NCBI GenBank assembly: GCA_038380435.1
Contig: JAWZYU010000001.1
Span: 12,442,001-12,506,000 of the forward strand
Origin: Ryuthela nishihirai
Taxonomy: Eukaryota; Arthropoda; Arachnida; Araneae; Heptathelidae
DNA: 64,000 bases
Direction: 5' to 3'
The position numbers and the translations under genes are program-made. Below the pieces are notes generated by a model. The model had not been told where the DNA came from and did not search any database. It saw nothing but the letters and a program-made list of their open reading frames with translations. Of the stretch, positions 21,206-33,157 are shown in pieces (the first letter of the stretch is position 1; every line of letters begins with the position of its first letter).

Positions 21206-23383
21206 AACGAAAGATTTCCTGACAGAAAAACAGGCCTCAGGTGAAAACACATAAACATGCCAGAAACGAGATTACACACAAAACTAGAAGAATAACAATT
21301 CACCTCTAGCGAACATGAAACGCTAAATTTTAAAGAATTTTAAAGAAATGAAGATAGTTATTTTACGACTTTAGCACCCTCTAACGTTGGAAATTCGAAC
21401 TGATGAATGATTCTGATAATGCAAATCGTAATATTTAATTAACGGGTATTGAATACGAAAAGAAATTCTAATTTTTTTCTCTTAAAAATCCTTTGTTTTC
21501 TCAACTCCACTGGGTGCAAGAAGACAAATCCCTTCTCTCAGCCCTTAACCATCACATTCTATGACCAATGTTTCAAATCTTTTCATTGAAAAGATCCTTT
21601 AAAGTGTCCTCTTCAAGTTTTGCATTTTCCAAATTTAGGGTGCTACAACGTTGGATATTAAAACTATTGGGAGATTCGAAAAATGCGAATCCTAATACTT
21701 CATTAGTACCTATTCAACCAAAAGAGAACTTTCCTTTATATCTAAAAAAAAAGTTGGTTGAAAGTCAACAGACGGACAGAGAGATAGATGGACAAAAAAG
21801 TAAAAACAATAACCAGATTTAATTACCGACTAAGACCTGGATTACCTTGATTACCGACTAAACCCGTGTAAGGCCCGCAGCTAGGGATCCTTATTCCTTG
21901 GAGTCCCCAAACTCTATATATTATATAGTTTTTTTTATCTTTTCATCAATTATTATTTTAGAAGAACGTTTGCATCAGTGTAATTAATTGGTATGTTTAA
22001 CTTCTTCTTCATTTTCTTTGTCTTTTTTATCAACTACAAGCCCTAACTAAATTCTGAAACTTGTTCAGACTTATTTAGTTCAGAATAATCTTGAACATTT
22101 GCTACACTATAAATGGAAAATAACTGGTAATATCATAGGACAAAGAGAAACACCTACATTTGGAAGTCAGAATAAAGTTACAGACTATCGAGCCTCTTGG
22201 GGGGCCCCATAAGCACGCTGTGCCTAGGGCCCCCTGATACCTTAATGGTGTCGTGGGAGGCTCCCAAATCAGGGACAATGGAGGACCCAAATGGGAAATC
22301 TTAAAGATATTTCATGTCTTTAAGATTTAAGTAGGCTTTATTAATTAACAAAATCCTGTGAGACATGTTCATTCCACAAGTCACATTATTTAGTATAGTG
22401 ATTCGCAGAAAAATAGAATAATATTTGCATTTCAGTTATTGCACATTTTGATTCTACAATCTGTTTCAATTGACAATACTCGTCGATACAGCAATCCTGT
22501 GCAGCAGAGACGTCTCTAGGCTATGGCCAATATGATACCAACCATAGGCGCCTTGTCAGTTAGGCGCCAGATGCCATTTGGAGAGACGTCTGAAATTTTC
22601 GTATATTACCGTAACATATATACACAATCATATACGAACTTTCTTACACGTTCGAGCTTACCTGCCATGGACGAAAGGCAACGTCCTGTCACTTTACACT
22701 GCGACTTTTCATACTGGTGGTCTCAATGGAAGAGGTGCGACTGAGGTTGTTTTATTGTTTTTGAAATTGCCTTATTGGATTTGTGTAGCCTTGTAGAGAG
22801 CCAGTTTCTTTTGGACTAGTAAATATCGACTCCAAAAACGCCAGCGCAAAGAACTAACAGTTCTCCATGCTCTTGTTCTAATCGTGTGTAACATAACATA
22901 TGACCTATTGATAGTTCTTATTAAACAAAGGTTTTTACAAATCGTTCACAACCAACCCGTAACTGAAATTTAATTCCTCAATTGATGTTTTTAGTCATTT
23001 ACCGGGTTATTCGTGTTCTTGGTGAAAGGGCATTTTAAATGATTTCCCTTCGGTCAGCTTCATCGCGAAACTGATTCAGTTTCTGCAACTCTTTAAACAT
23101 TATTTTAAAGGATGAATAGAGAGTAGAAGACAAACATTAAAAATAAAGTAAGTTGGTAAGTCGATAAGGTAACTTCGAAATGGAGTGGCCATTACATGGA
23201 AGGGAAATAGAAAGGGAGCTTCTTTTTATCAAAAAATAAGTTGTTTTTTTTAATTCAATAACTTGTAAGAAACTTTTATTTAAAAGAAACTAATGTTACT
23301 TAAATTCGTTCATTAGAAAGAGAATTCAGAAAGAAGAGAAAGAGAAGATATTATTTTCTTAATACATTTTGGTGGAAGTTATA
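21206..23383. other. Arm sequence without recognised genes
   Basis: Mirrored at about 28960-31132. Includes a GC-rich patch at 22190-22260 (GGGGGGCCCC, AGGGCCCCCTGAT) that may be a MITE end, but no partner terminus was found. Confidence 0.4.
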
Positions 23384-24116
23384 CACTGCTCACAAAAATT
23401 AGGGGATATTTCAAAGTGAATATGAAGCGAAAAAAAAAAGAAGCATTTCAATTTTTTTTTATTGAACAAACATCAGAAAAGCAAACGACAAGTCAAAGAA
23501 AGTTATTCGATTATGCAAATGAGATGCAAAATCAACTTTTATGTCATTGGTGAAAATGCACTATACAAAAGTTTGAAAGTACTGGAGTATCAGCACGTTC
23601 CCTGATCTTGAAAGTGCACATCCTGCAATTTCCCAGCCCTTGCAATGCCCTGCAACACGATTTGCCCGAATGCGAAGCCTGGAGAGCCATAGGACGTTTT
23701 GAAGCTGTTCAAACAGAGACGACAGTGGCAACAGCACTTGGAACATCCCAAAGCGTGATTAGCAGACTTTTCAATCGCTTTCAAGAGACTGGGACAGTAC
23801 CAAGAAGACGAGGGCAGGGTCGCCCATCTGCCACAACAGCAAGAGATGACCGCTACTTGACCTTATTGGCAAGAAGGAACAGGCGCAGCAATGCAACAGA
23901 GCTGCGGGGACAGTTTCTTGCTGCCACTAGACGACGGATATGCACCCAGACCATACGAAATCGGCTCCATCTTATTGGACTGCATGCCCGGCGACCAATG
24001 GTATGCATTCCGTTATCTGCTGAACACCGTAGAACCCGTAGAAGGTGGGCTGATGAGTATCGTCATTGGACCCGTGATGAGTGATCAACTGTCCTCTTCT
24101 CTGATGAGTCACGGTT
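23384..24116 (+). mobile_element. Tc1 element truncated at the arm's inner breakpoint
   Basis: Starts at TA/CACTGCTCACAAAAATTAGGGG, the terminus of the complete element at 27436-28959. Identity with that element ends at ACGGTT (24111-24116), exactly where the inverted repeat ends. The 3' half of the element is absent. Confidence 0.93.
23608..24084 (+). pseudogene. Tc1 transposase, N-terminal half only
   Basis: 158 codons matching residues 1-158 of the frame at 27779-28735. It holds the DNA-binding part (ALGTSQSVISRL helix-turn-helix, GQGRPSATTARDDRYL linker with a GRP-type AT-hook) and reaches HWTRDE, just before the first catalytic Asp. A stop from a single-base change (TGG to TGA) follows, and the element is cut 30 nt later. 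With no catalytic triad it cannot act as a transposase. Confidence 0.9.
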
Positions 24117-24120
24117 TCCC

Positions 24121-24337
24121 CTCGTTTTCTTAAATCTATTCTTGGTTCGTTGTCATTCATACTCTACTGTGCAGACCAGTGTTTGAAACAAGTTCGCAAC
24201 TGTCCACTAGCTACCTCCTCCCCGTAAGTTGTCTTAGTAAAGAAATGTTATTCAGATATCTGGCTGTTGAGCATTAATCGACGGAGCAGATATAGAACAT
24301 CTTCTGCACGAACCAAGAATAGATTTAAGAAAACGAG
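24121..24337. mobile_element. 217-bp element bounded by perfect 30-bp inverted repeats
   Basis: 24121-24150 (CTCGTTTTCTTAAATCTATT and on) is the exact reverse complement of 24308-24337. It starts only 4 bp from the inner end of the left arm. No transposase, and no clear target duplication. It could be a MITE or a hairpin scar of the rearrangement. I do not recognise the terminus. Confidence 0.8.
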
Positions 24338-25689
24338 AGGACGCGTAAAAAGCTTTAGAAAACCTTCCAGTAGTTGTGCTTAATATGCTACCGGGAGGTC
24401 ATGAGTTCATATACCACCCAGCAAAAGACTTTTTTTTCCTTTTAGCTTTGAGTTTAACCTTGAAGAGTTTTACTCGTCGAATTTCATTCAAACGATATCA
24501 GAATTTTTATAGAATTACATTTATAATCATAATATACCCAATTTATAATAATAAAAGGCGATGCCTGTTTGCGTGACTGTCTGTGGCATCCGTAGCTCAT
24601 CGGTAAATAGTGGTTGACGCTTTAAAATTCGACAGTGTTTTCGGTTGTCATTCAAGTTGCAGTTGCTAATTGAAAACCAGTCAGAACTCCAAAAGCGAGT
24701 TTATTAGAAGTAAAAATATTTACCTAGGGATATTAACAAAAATGTTTCTACAGGGCACGGCAACCACTTCCTAATCCATGGTTGCCGTTTTCTGACCCCC
24801 TTCCTTTTCCTTTCACTTCATTTGCTCACGTTATGCAGAATGTTCAAAAGTTACTCGGGAAATATATAATTTCTCAGTTAGAGGCAAGACATAAAAGATG
24901 TAGGTTAATGTATTTCTTTCCCTGGTGGTTATTATGAACTGTTCAGCAGTCCAAGAATCATTAGTGGATTTTCATCTTCCGCAGCTGGCAACAATGTCTT
25001 TAATTGTTTTTCCTTTTTACAAAATCACCATATCTTAGTGCTAAGCCCCTGAGTTATGAGGAAGGGTTGTAGGGGTAGTTAAAATCAGAATATACAGATT
25101 GCATCTTAAAAGTTAGATGAGGGCAGTGCTGAGACAATACAGCCTAGTTAAATAATAAAGGTAAACTTGTTTTTAATCCTGAAATTTGCACAAGATTCTC
25201 TATTGAGTAAACGTAAAGGTAATACGAGGATTTCTTGGTGCTGTCAACTAAAGCAAGTCCTAGTTAAAATGAAAGTCTAAGGAACTGTGTATGTTTTAAA
25301 TTTATTTTCATTAAAAAAATGCGTTCTTTTAAAGAAAATGCATTTTTTTTTCACCCTCAGCTCTATGAATTCTTTGACTACCCTGTGGTGAAAGAAAAAT
25401 CGCCTAACAAAATATGCTAAAGCAATTTTCACCATGAAACTTCAAAATGTACATTATTTTAGTCAACAACTAATATTTTTGCAAAAAAAGAATTTTAATG
25501 CCTGAAAATTTCAGGTAAAAAGGAACCGTAGAGCAAACGAAAGCTCCTCTCTTCTTGGAAACGAAAGAGTTAAAACTCTTCCGTTGTGGAATTGTGATTA
25601 GTGATTTGAAATATTCCGGTTCCTAAGCTTATTAAGTTACAAATGAAATTATAATCCTCTGCTACTGCATAAAAATATACTGAATATGG
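24338..25689. other. Unique spacer between the arms, first part
   Basis: No gene or repeat family recognised. Weak tRNA-like sequence near 24584-24660 was considered and rejected. Confidence 0.5.
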
Positions 25690-26085
25690 GTTGTGTTGTT
25701 TTACCTCTGAGCGGCACTTTTTTGCACACCATGGGCTAAATGGCCAGGTCACATGGATCCCAAAGGCTCAGAGAAGGTTGGGGGAGGGGACCCACTGGAA
25801 CAGCTGTTGGGAGACAGATGGTAGCCTCCCGTCAAGGCCATCCAGCGTGTTCTTTAACGTGCGTGGGTATGGCTCTCCCGCACACGGGGCCACGGCTTAA
25901 CGTCCCATCCGACGGACGGCGACCTTTCCAAGCCCATCGGTGTCCCCTACTGACCGTGGGCAGGGCGGGGGGAATTTTGCGGAGATAAATCTCAACGCTG
26001 ACCCAGCTGGGACTCGAACCTGGGAACTACAGATTACGAGCCTTGCGCGCTACCGACTGAGGTCTACTACCACCCCCGCCCCGAA
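25690..26085 (-). mobile_element. SINE B, near full length
   Basis: Reverse of the family seen at 18182, from the 3' block (GGGCTAAATGGCCAGGTCACATGG) to the tRNA-like head with B box GGTTCGAGTCC in reverse complement at about 26020. The head has a small insertion beside the A box. It is little diverged, so it is recent. Confidence 0.92.
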
Positions 26086-26635
26086 GGTCTCATGAAGAAG
26101 GTCCCAGTTTCGATGGAACAAAGATATTTCCTCAATATGCAAATTTCGTTTTTGGACAGATTTCGTTCTATTATTAATTATATGTGTAACGTACGTCACT
26201 GTTTCGGAGCAGGGTGGCCAGAAGGCCTCTTTTACAAACAGCAGGTTCCCTTTTTTTTGTACGGATCTTTTACACTCTTTTTTTATATAAGAAAGGTTCT
26301 CTTTCGCTCTTTTTTGAACTATATAACGAATATTTTTACTCCTATTATATTTAACGATACAATATATGTAATATTTTTTAAAATATTAAGAAATATGAAA
26401 AAATTGCCAATCAATGTTAATAAAACTGAATCACTGAAGACAATGGTATCCAGAGAGTCAAAAACGTTAAAACAGGTTCAAATATTGGATTCATCAGAAA
26501 TTTATATAAATCAAGTGTCCGATGAATCACCGAAATAGAAAATATTTACTTTTATCCTTTCAGAAGCCCAACAATCATTTTCATTCTTCATGGGTTGCTG
26601 ATAGCTGATCTAGACTAGGAATTAATGTTTCGCTG
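26086..26635. other. Unique spacer, second part
   Basis: An AT-rich open frame (plus, 26092-26538) rich in Phe, Ile and Asn has no recognised domain and is probably fortuitous. Confidence 0.4.
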
Positions 26636-27212
26636 CATCATCATCATCATCATCCTCAAGCAGTCATGGACTACGAAGGTCCAACCAGACCGTGCAATTT
26701 AGTTCTCCAAGCAAGTCTATCCTGAGCTACATCTACTGCATCTGGCCACTGTACACCAATTCTAACAAGGTCCTGTTTGGCATTGTCTGCCCACCGCATC
26801 CTAGGTCTCCCCTTCTTTCTGAGGCCTTTAGGCACACTGTTCATAACCCTATTCGCCAATCTATAATTATCCATACGGGCAACATGGCCAAACGAATGGA
26901 GTCTCTCTCTGCACAATATGATGCTTAAAGGAGGTTGCCGACTCCTTTGCCTAACCTCATCATTAGTTACAAAGTTAAACCACCTAATATCCAAGATATT
27001 ACGTAAGCATCTTGAATCAAAAACATCTAGTTTCCTGTTATATTGTTTACACAGCGTCCAAGTTTCACTACCATAATTAACCCTAGAAAGAACCAAACTA
27101 TTATAAAATCTAATTTTAGTCTTTAGGTGTATCGCCTATTTCTCCACAATCTCCATAAATTCTTAAATGTCCCGGCAGCAATCTCTATTCGTCTGTTAAT
27201 CTAATGTCGTTT
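26636..27212 (-). pseudogene. LINE 3' fragment in the spacer
   Basis: Minus-strand frame 26671-27096 encodes SRVNYGSETWTLCKQYNRK, then FGHVARMDNYRLANRVMNS and GRPRMRWADNAKQDLVRIG, the polyprotein tail of the RTE-like family. A one-base loss near 27130 shifts the frame before RNRR. The (GATGAT)n tail lies at 26636-26656. It is truncated at its 5' side at the same nucleotide as the left-arm copy (conserved as far as CGTCTGTTAATCT). No reverse transcriptase core remains. Confidence 0.88.
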
Positions 27213-27435
27213 TGCTGCAACGATTTGCTATTAATATTAAATGGAAAAAAAATACCTTTTTACACCTTTTCTTTTCGTAAAGTTTGGAGATAATATTATT
27301 ATATAAATTTTTGAACTTTTAAAACTTAGTTGCTGAAAATGTTTGTTGGAGTAGTTAGTAACTAAAAAAAATTGCTCAAGAACATAAGTAAATGTGAATC
27401 TAATCCCTTTAGCGTAATTTCTTCCTTTTTAAATA
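27213..27435. other. Non-coding spacer remainder
   Basis: AT-rich sequence between the LINE fragment and the Tc1 terminus; nothing recognised. Confidence 0.5.
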
Positions 27436-28959
27436 CACTGCTCACAAAAAATAGGGGATATTTCAAAATGAATATGAAGCGATAAAAAAAAGAAGCATTT
27501 GAAATTTTTTTATTAAACAAGTACATCAGAAAAGCAAACGACAAGTCAAAGAAAGTTGTTCGATTATGCAAATGAAATGCAAACTCAATTGTCGAGATTG
27601 AGTAGCAAGTGACCTATTGGTGGGGGTGAACAGAAGCATGTCAAACTGGACGAGAGTGGCACACATTGACTGTTCAGTAGAGTGTATGGTCACCCAAGAC
27701 TGCCAAAACACACTGACAGCGATGGGGCATGGACAGGATCAGAATGTCCAGCAGTTCTTGTGGGATCCTCTGCCACTCTTACTCCAGGGCACCTTCAAGA
27801 AGTGTTGTGGGAGTCATTGGACGGTTTGCCAGACATCTTGCCAGTGCATTCCAAGCATGCTCAATGGGATTCAGGTCTGAAGAACGTGAAGGCCAGTCCA
27901 TGCGTTCGATTCCTGCCTCCTGAAGCATGTTGTTGACGAGATGCGCACGGTAGGGCCTTAAATTATCGTCCATGAAAAGAGAGTTGTTTCCAACTGCTCC
28001 AGCATAGGGTACCACTATAGGGTGCAGTACCTCATCTCGATATCTGACAGCAGTCAGCGATCCGTTTCTGATGACGTGGAGGTCGGTACGACCACCAATG
28101 ATGATTCCAGCCCACACCATGATTCCACCACCACCGAAGAAGTCCCTTTCTCGCATGAAACGTGGATTCTCCCGTGTTCCTCGTTCACGCCAGATCAGGA
28201 CACGATGATTGTCAGGCTGCAGACTGAACCGTGACTCATCAGAGAAGAGGAGAGTTGACCACTCATCACGGGTCCAATGACGATGCTCATCAGCCCACCT
28301 TCTACGGGTTCTACGGTGTTCAGCAGATAACGGAATGCATACGATTGGTCGCCGGGCATGCAGTCCAATACGATGAAGCCGATTTCGTATGGTCTGGGTG
28401 CATATCCGTCGTCTAGTTGCAGCAAGAAACTGTCCCCGCAGCTCTGTTGCATTGCTGCGCCTGTTCCTTCTTGCCAATAAGGTCAAGTAGCGGTCATCTC
28501 TTGCTGTTGTGGCAGACGGGCGACCCTGCCCTCGTCTTCTTGGTACTGTCCCAGTCTCTTGAAAGCGACTCCAAAGTCTGCTAATCACGCTTTGGGATGT
28601 TCCAAGTGCTGTTGCCACTGTCGTCTCTATTTCAACAGCTTCAAGACGTCCTATGGCTCTCCAGGCTTCGCATTCGGGCAAATCGTGTTGCAGGGCATTG
28701 CAAGGGCTGGGAAATTGCAGGATGTGCACTTTCAAGATCAGGGAACGTGCAGATACTCCAGTACTTTCAGTCTTTTGTATGGTGCATTTTCATCAATGAC
28801 ATAAAAGTTGGTTTTGCATCTCATTTGCATAATCGAACAACTTTCTTTGACTTGTCGTTTGTTTTCTGATGTACTTGTTCAATAAAAAAAAATTGAAATG
28901 CTTCTTTTTTGATCGCTTCATATTCACTTTGAAATATCCCCTAATTTTTATGAGCAGTG
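27436..28959 (-). mobile_element. Complete Tc1-type transposon
   Basis: A 1524-bp element with ~30-bp terminal inverted repeats (CACTGCTCACAAAAAATAGGGG / CCCCTAATTTTTATGAGCAGTG), flanked by TA at 27434-27435 and 28960-28961. It spans the inner boundary of the right arm at 28227. The half from 28227 to 28959 has a mirror copy and the rest does not. Confidence 0.95.
27779..28735 (-). pseudogene. Tc1 transposase, near-intact, C-terminal nonsense
   Basis: 318 codons. Order: helix-turn-helix around residues 35-60 (ALGTSQSVISRLWSRF), a GRP-type hook (GQGRPSATTARDD), a second DNA-binding region (TIRNRLHRIGLHARRP), then the catalytic domain. The catalytic residues of a DD34E enzyme are all visible: Asp in LLFSDESRF, Asp in LFMDDNLRP and Glu in DLNPIEHAW, with 34 residues between the last two. 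A TAA at 27779 ends the frame at GALE, but the family's C-terminal tail (EWQRIPQELLD) continues in the same frame beyond it, so this is a single nonsense codon about 30 residues early. Pro-Tyr replaces the usual Pro-His after the second Asp. Probably inactive. Confidence 0.9.
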
Positions 28960-28961
28960 TA

Positions 28962-31132
28962 TAACTTCCACCAAAAGGTATTAAGAAAATAATATTTTCT
29001 CTTTCTCTTCTTTCTGAATTCTCTTTCTAATGAACGAATTTAAGTAACATTAGTTTCTTTTAAATAAAAGTTTCCTTACAAGTTATTGAATTAAAAACAA
29101 CAACTTATTTTTAGATAAAAAGAAGCTCCCTTTCTATTTCCCTTCCATGTAATGGCCACTCCATTTCGAAGTTACCTTATCCACTTACCAACTTACTTTA
29201 TTTTTAATGTTTGTCTTCTACTCTCTATTCATCCACTGAAAAAATGTTTAAAGAGTTGCAAAAACTGAAACACTTTCGCGATGAAGCTCACCGAAGGGAA
29301 ATCATTTAAAATGCCCTTTCACCAAGAACACGAATGACCCGGTAAATGACTAAAAACATCAATTGAGGAATTAAATTTCAGTTACGGGTTGGTTGTGAAC
29401 GAATTGTAAAAACCTTTGTTTAATAAGAACTGTCAATAGGTCATATGTTATGTTACACACGATTAGAACAAGAGCATGGAGAACTGTTAGTTCTTTGCGC
29501 TGGCGTTTTTGGAGTCGATATTTACTAGTCCAAAAGAAACTGGCTCTCTACAAGGCTACACAAATCCAATAAGGCAATTTCAAAAACAATAAAACAACCT
29601 CAGTCGCACCTCTTCCATTGAGACCACCAGTATGAAAAGTCACAGTGTAAAGTGACAGGACGTTGCCTTTCGTCCATGGCAGGTAAGCTCGAACGTGTAA
29701 GGAAGTTCGTATATGATTGTGTATATATGTTACGGTAATATACGAAAATTTCAGACGTCTCTCCAAATGGCATTTGGCGCCTAACTGACAAGGCGCCTAT
29801 GGTTGGTATCATATTGGCCATAGCCTAGAGACGTCTCTGCTGCACAGGATTGCTGTATCGACGAGTATTGTCAATTGAAACAGATTGTAGAATCATAATG
29901 TGCAATAACTGAAATGAAAATATTATACTATTTTTCTGCGAGTCACTATACTAAATAATGTGACTTGTGGAATGAACATGTCTCACAGGATTTTATTAAT
30001 TAATAAAGCCTACTTAAATCTTAAAGACATGAAATATCTTTAAGATTTCCCATTTGGGTCCTCCATCGTCCCTGATTTGGGAGTCTCCCACGACACCATT
30101 AAGGTATCAGGGGGCCCTAGGCACAGCGTGCTTATGGGGCCCCCCAAGAGGCTCGATAGTCTGTAACTTTATTCTGACTTCCAAATGTAGGTGTTTCTCT
30201 TTGTCCTCTGATATTACCAGTTATTTTCCATTTATAGTGTAGCAAATGTTCAAGATTATTCTGAACTAAATAAGTCTGAACAAGTTTCAGAATTTAGTTA
30301 GGGCTTGTAGTTGATAAAAAAGACAAAGAAAATGAAGAAGAAGTTAAACATACCAATTAATTACACTGATGCAAACGTTCTTCTAAAATAATAATTGATG
30401 AAAAGAAAAAAAAACTATATAATATATAGAGTTTGGGGACTCCAAGGAATAAGGATCCCTAGCTGCGGGCCTTACACGAGCTTAGTCGGTAATCAAGGTA
30501 ATCCAGATCTTAGTCGGTAATCAAATCTGGTTATTGTTTTTACTTTTTTGTCCATTTATCTCTCTGTCCGTCTGTTGACTTTCAACCAACTTTTTTTTTT
30601 AGATATAAAGGAAAGTTCTCTTTTGGTTGAATAGGTACTAATGAAGTATTAGGATTCGCATTTTTCGAATCTCCCAATAGTTTTAATATCCAACGTTGCA
30701 GCACCCTAAATTTCGAAAATACAAAACTTTAAGAGGACACTTTAAAGGATCTTTTCAATGAAAAGATTTGAAACATTTTTCATAGAATGTGATGGTTAAG
30801 GGCTGAGAGAAGGGATTTGTCTTCTTGCACCCAGTGGAGTTGAGAAAACAAACGATTTTTAAGAAAAAAATTAGAATTTCTTTTCGTATTCGATACCCGT
30901 TAATTAAATATTACGATTTGCATTTTCAGAATCATTCATCAGTTCGAATTTCCAACGTTAGAGGGTGCTAAAGTCGTAAAATAACTATCTTCATTTCTTT
31001 AAAATTCTTTAAAAATTTAGCGTTTCATGTTCGCTAGAGGTGAATCGTTATTCTTCCATTTTGTGTGTAATGTCGTTTCTGGCATGTTTATGTGTTTTCA
31101 CCTGAGACCTGTTTTTCTGTCAGGAAATCTTT
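28962..31132. other. Right-arm sequence without recognised genes
   Basis: Mirror of 21206-23383. Nothing coding recognised. Confidence 0.4.
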
Positions 31133-31385
31133 CGTTCAACCTTTAGAAAATCGTTACCATTTTATTCAACCTTTGGAAAACCTTTACCATTTTGGTCAAC
31201 CTTTGGAAAACCTTTACCATTTTGTTCAACCTTTGGAAAACCTTTACCATTTTGTTCAACCTTTGGAAAACCTTTACCGTTTTATTCAACCTTTGGAAAA
31301 CCTTTACCATTTTGGTCAACCTTTGGAAAACCTTTACCATTTTGTTCAACCTTTGGAAAACTTTTACCGTTTTGTTGAACCTTTG
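31133..31385. repeat. 30-bp tandem repeat, about 8 copies (right arm)
   Basis: Same unit as 21070-21205 with about twice the copy number. Variants such as TTTGGTC and TACCGTTTTATT recur every fourth unit, suggesting that a four-unit block was duplicated. Confidence 0.92.
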
Positions 31386-33019
31386 GCCTACAAAACAGCT
31401 TAAAGAAATTGAACAGTCATGCCCATTTGGAAATGTTTTGAGCACCTCTGCTGTATAGATTCAAGCAGTTTAGTATAAAGAATAATGCAGTGGGAAATTT
31501 AAAATTGCCCGCTCCTTTGGGATATAAAACGTACAACGATTGATTTGATTCAATCAATTTTTTGCAAAGTTACATTGAATATGGCTTCATTAAACATTTT
31601 TAAACTCTGCACTGGGTCAATTATAATTTTAAAAAGTGACTTTTGATTGAAATCATAAAAGTGACGGCGTGACCAACTTATTCCCTAAAGTGATTCAATA
31701 TATATAAGAAAAATGGAATGTTAGTTCATAGCCCATGGAGTCTACACTTAATCGATACACGGATTTACTAAAGTGATTCATAAGTCTCTGTGTTTCATCG
31801 TTTACATGAGAAATGATTGTTACAGTATAAATAAGGAATCTTACTCAGCGAAATATAAACCATCCTTTTCAATAGTTCGCAGCCATCTGTAGGCAAGTTA
31901 TTCGCTTCCTTTTGAATAGCTTGCTTGGTCCGTGGAGGTGAAAAACTCCAGACCCCGTTTCCAATTTCTTCAAATATTTGAAACCGTCTTCCTCGAAGAC
32001 AATAAGCCATGGAGATTCGGAAGGGACAAGGTGCGGACTATAAGCTGGGTGAGGAATAAGCTCAAATACCTATTCTCGAAGTTTTTCTTTGGTCCGAAAT
32101 GCGATGTGTGGTTTTGTGTTGTCTATATGAAGTAGCACCTGATGTCTGTTTACCAATCCTAGGTTTACTTTACCATCAAAGAATTTGGAGCATCAAAGAG
32201 CGCACACGTTCCAGTTGTGCTGAGTTGCATGTCGGCATCAAGCATCATGACATTTATAATAATATCTAAAATTACATCTCTATTGGCTTTACTTTAACCC
32301 TTCTCCTCTGCATCGAATAAATAATAATAATAATTGATGCAACGTTCATCGGAAACCATTTCAAAGTACGTAACCGACAAACTTTCGGTCTTGCAACACA
32401 TTTTCGCCATTTTCGAAGTGGATTGCCGCCTTTTGTCCGTTTCCCCCTTCCCGATTCTCTGTTTCGCCCTCGTGACAAGCTTCCAGGAAACGCATCGAAG
32501 GAGAGTGCTGCTCATCGAGAAGGAATCTCGACGGTTCTTCAGCACCCGTCTCGCAACCCTCCCATCTCCATTCCACATCATGCGATCGCCAATTGTGTAT
32601 CAGGCGATGATGGCCTCTAATCAGACGGTCAAGATGTCAGGCATTAGAGATTCCGTTGCGCATGCAGCCCCCACCAATGAACTTAGATTTGGAAACTTTC
32701 CGCAATATGCATATTGAAGTCAGACAGAAGAGGTGAAGAAAAACGTCGCTCGCTGGAAGAGTGAGTTCCGGCGCCTGTTTCCTTGCGAGGCCGGGCCGAT
32801 ATGTTTCTTTCCAGTCGCATGCTCACCTTGATTAAAAGTTCCTGCTTAACTAAACTCACCTGAGTGAAAAAGCCAGAAAAGCAGAATTCCATCATATCGG
32901 AACGACGGATGTAAAGTGATTCATATCAGTATCACTTTTTTCTATCCCCTCGCAAAAATCCCTCGTTAACACAAAGGTGCCCGAGTCTTGTATTAGTGGC
33001 ATTTACCAACCCATTAGTA
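31386..33019. other. Right-arm sequence without recognised genes
   Basis: Mirror of 19442-21069, including the GC-richer patch near 32345-32800 that is open in several frames. Confidence 0.4.
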
Positions 33020-33157
33020 CAGTCTCTCAAAAAAACGAAGGTTGCACGAACGTGACATGGTTGCCAGATCAATAATTTCTAAAAAAAAATCGTTGCCAGA
33101 TATTTTTTCTGAATTCTGTAATCAACCATAGTGTTCGGATATTTTTTTGAGCGACTG
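33020..33157. mobile_element. Tc1/mariner-type MITE, right arm
   Basis: TA-flanked mirror of 19300-19441. Confidence 0.8.

Larger units (their letters stand above)
10084..24116 (+). repeat. Left arm of giant inverted repeat
   Basis: Mirrored by 28227-40150. Paired landmarks (left/right) are: coding frame 11295-11831 / 38991-39527; SINE B relic 16740-16985 / 34535-34780; MITE 19300-19441 / 33020-33157; 30-bp repeat 21070-21205 / 31133-31385; Tc1 end 23384 / 28959. Most compared segments differ by about one to a few percent. Left-only material: 13883-14648, a LINE fragment (17368-17950), a SINE B (18182-18566) and a longer minisatellite. These account for the ~2.1-kb length difference. Confidence 0.92.

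Noticed and set aside
21004..21303. Protein with ENLYHF repeats
   Set aside because: It is produced by a 30-bp tandem repeat open in more than one frame. Copy number differs twofold between arms without any frame constraint.
24584..24660. tRNA-like sequence (TAGCTCATCGGTA)
   Set aside because: The A-box resemblance is not matched by a proper B box, and I could not fold a convincing cloverleaf.
26092..26538. 148-codon frame in the spacer
   Set aside because: Strong AT bias, Phe/Ile/Asn-rich, no domain and no copy elsewhere in the window.
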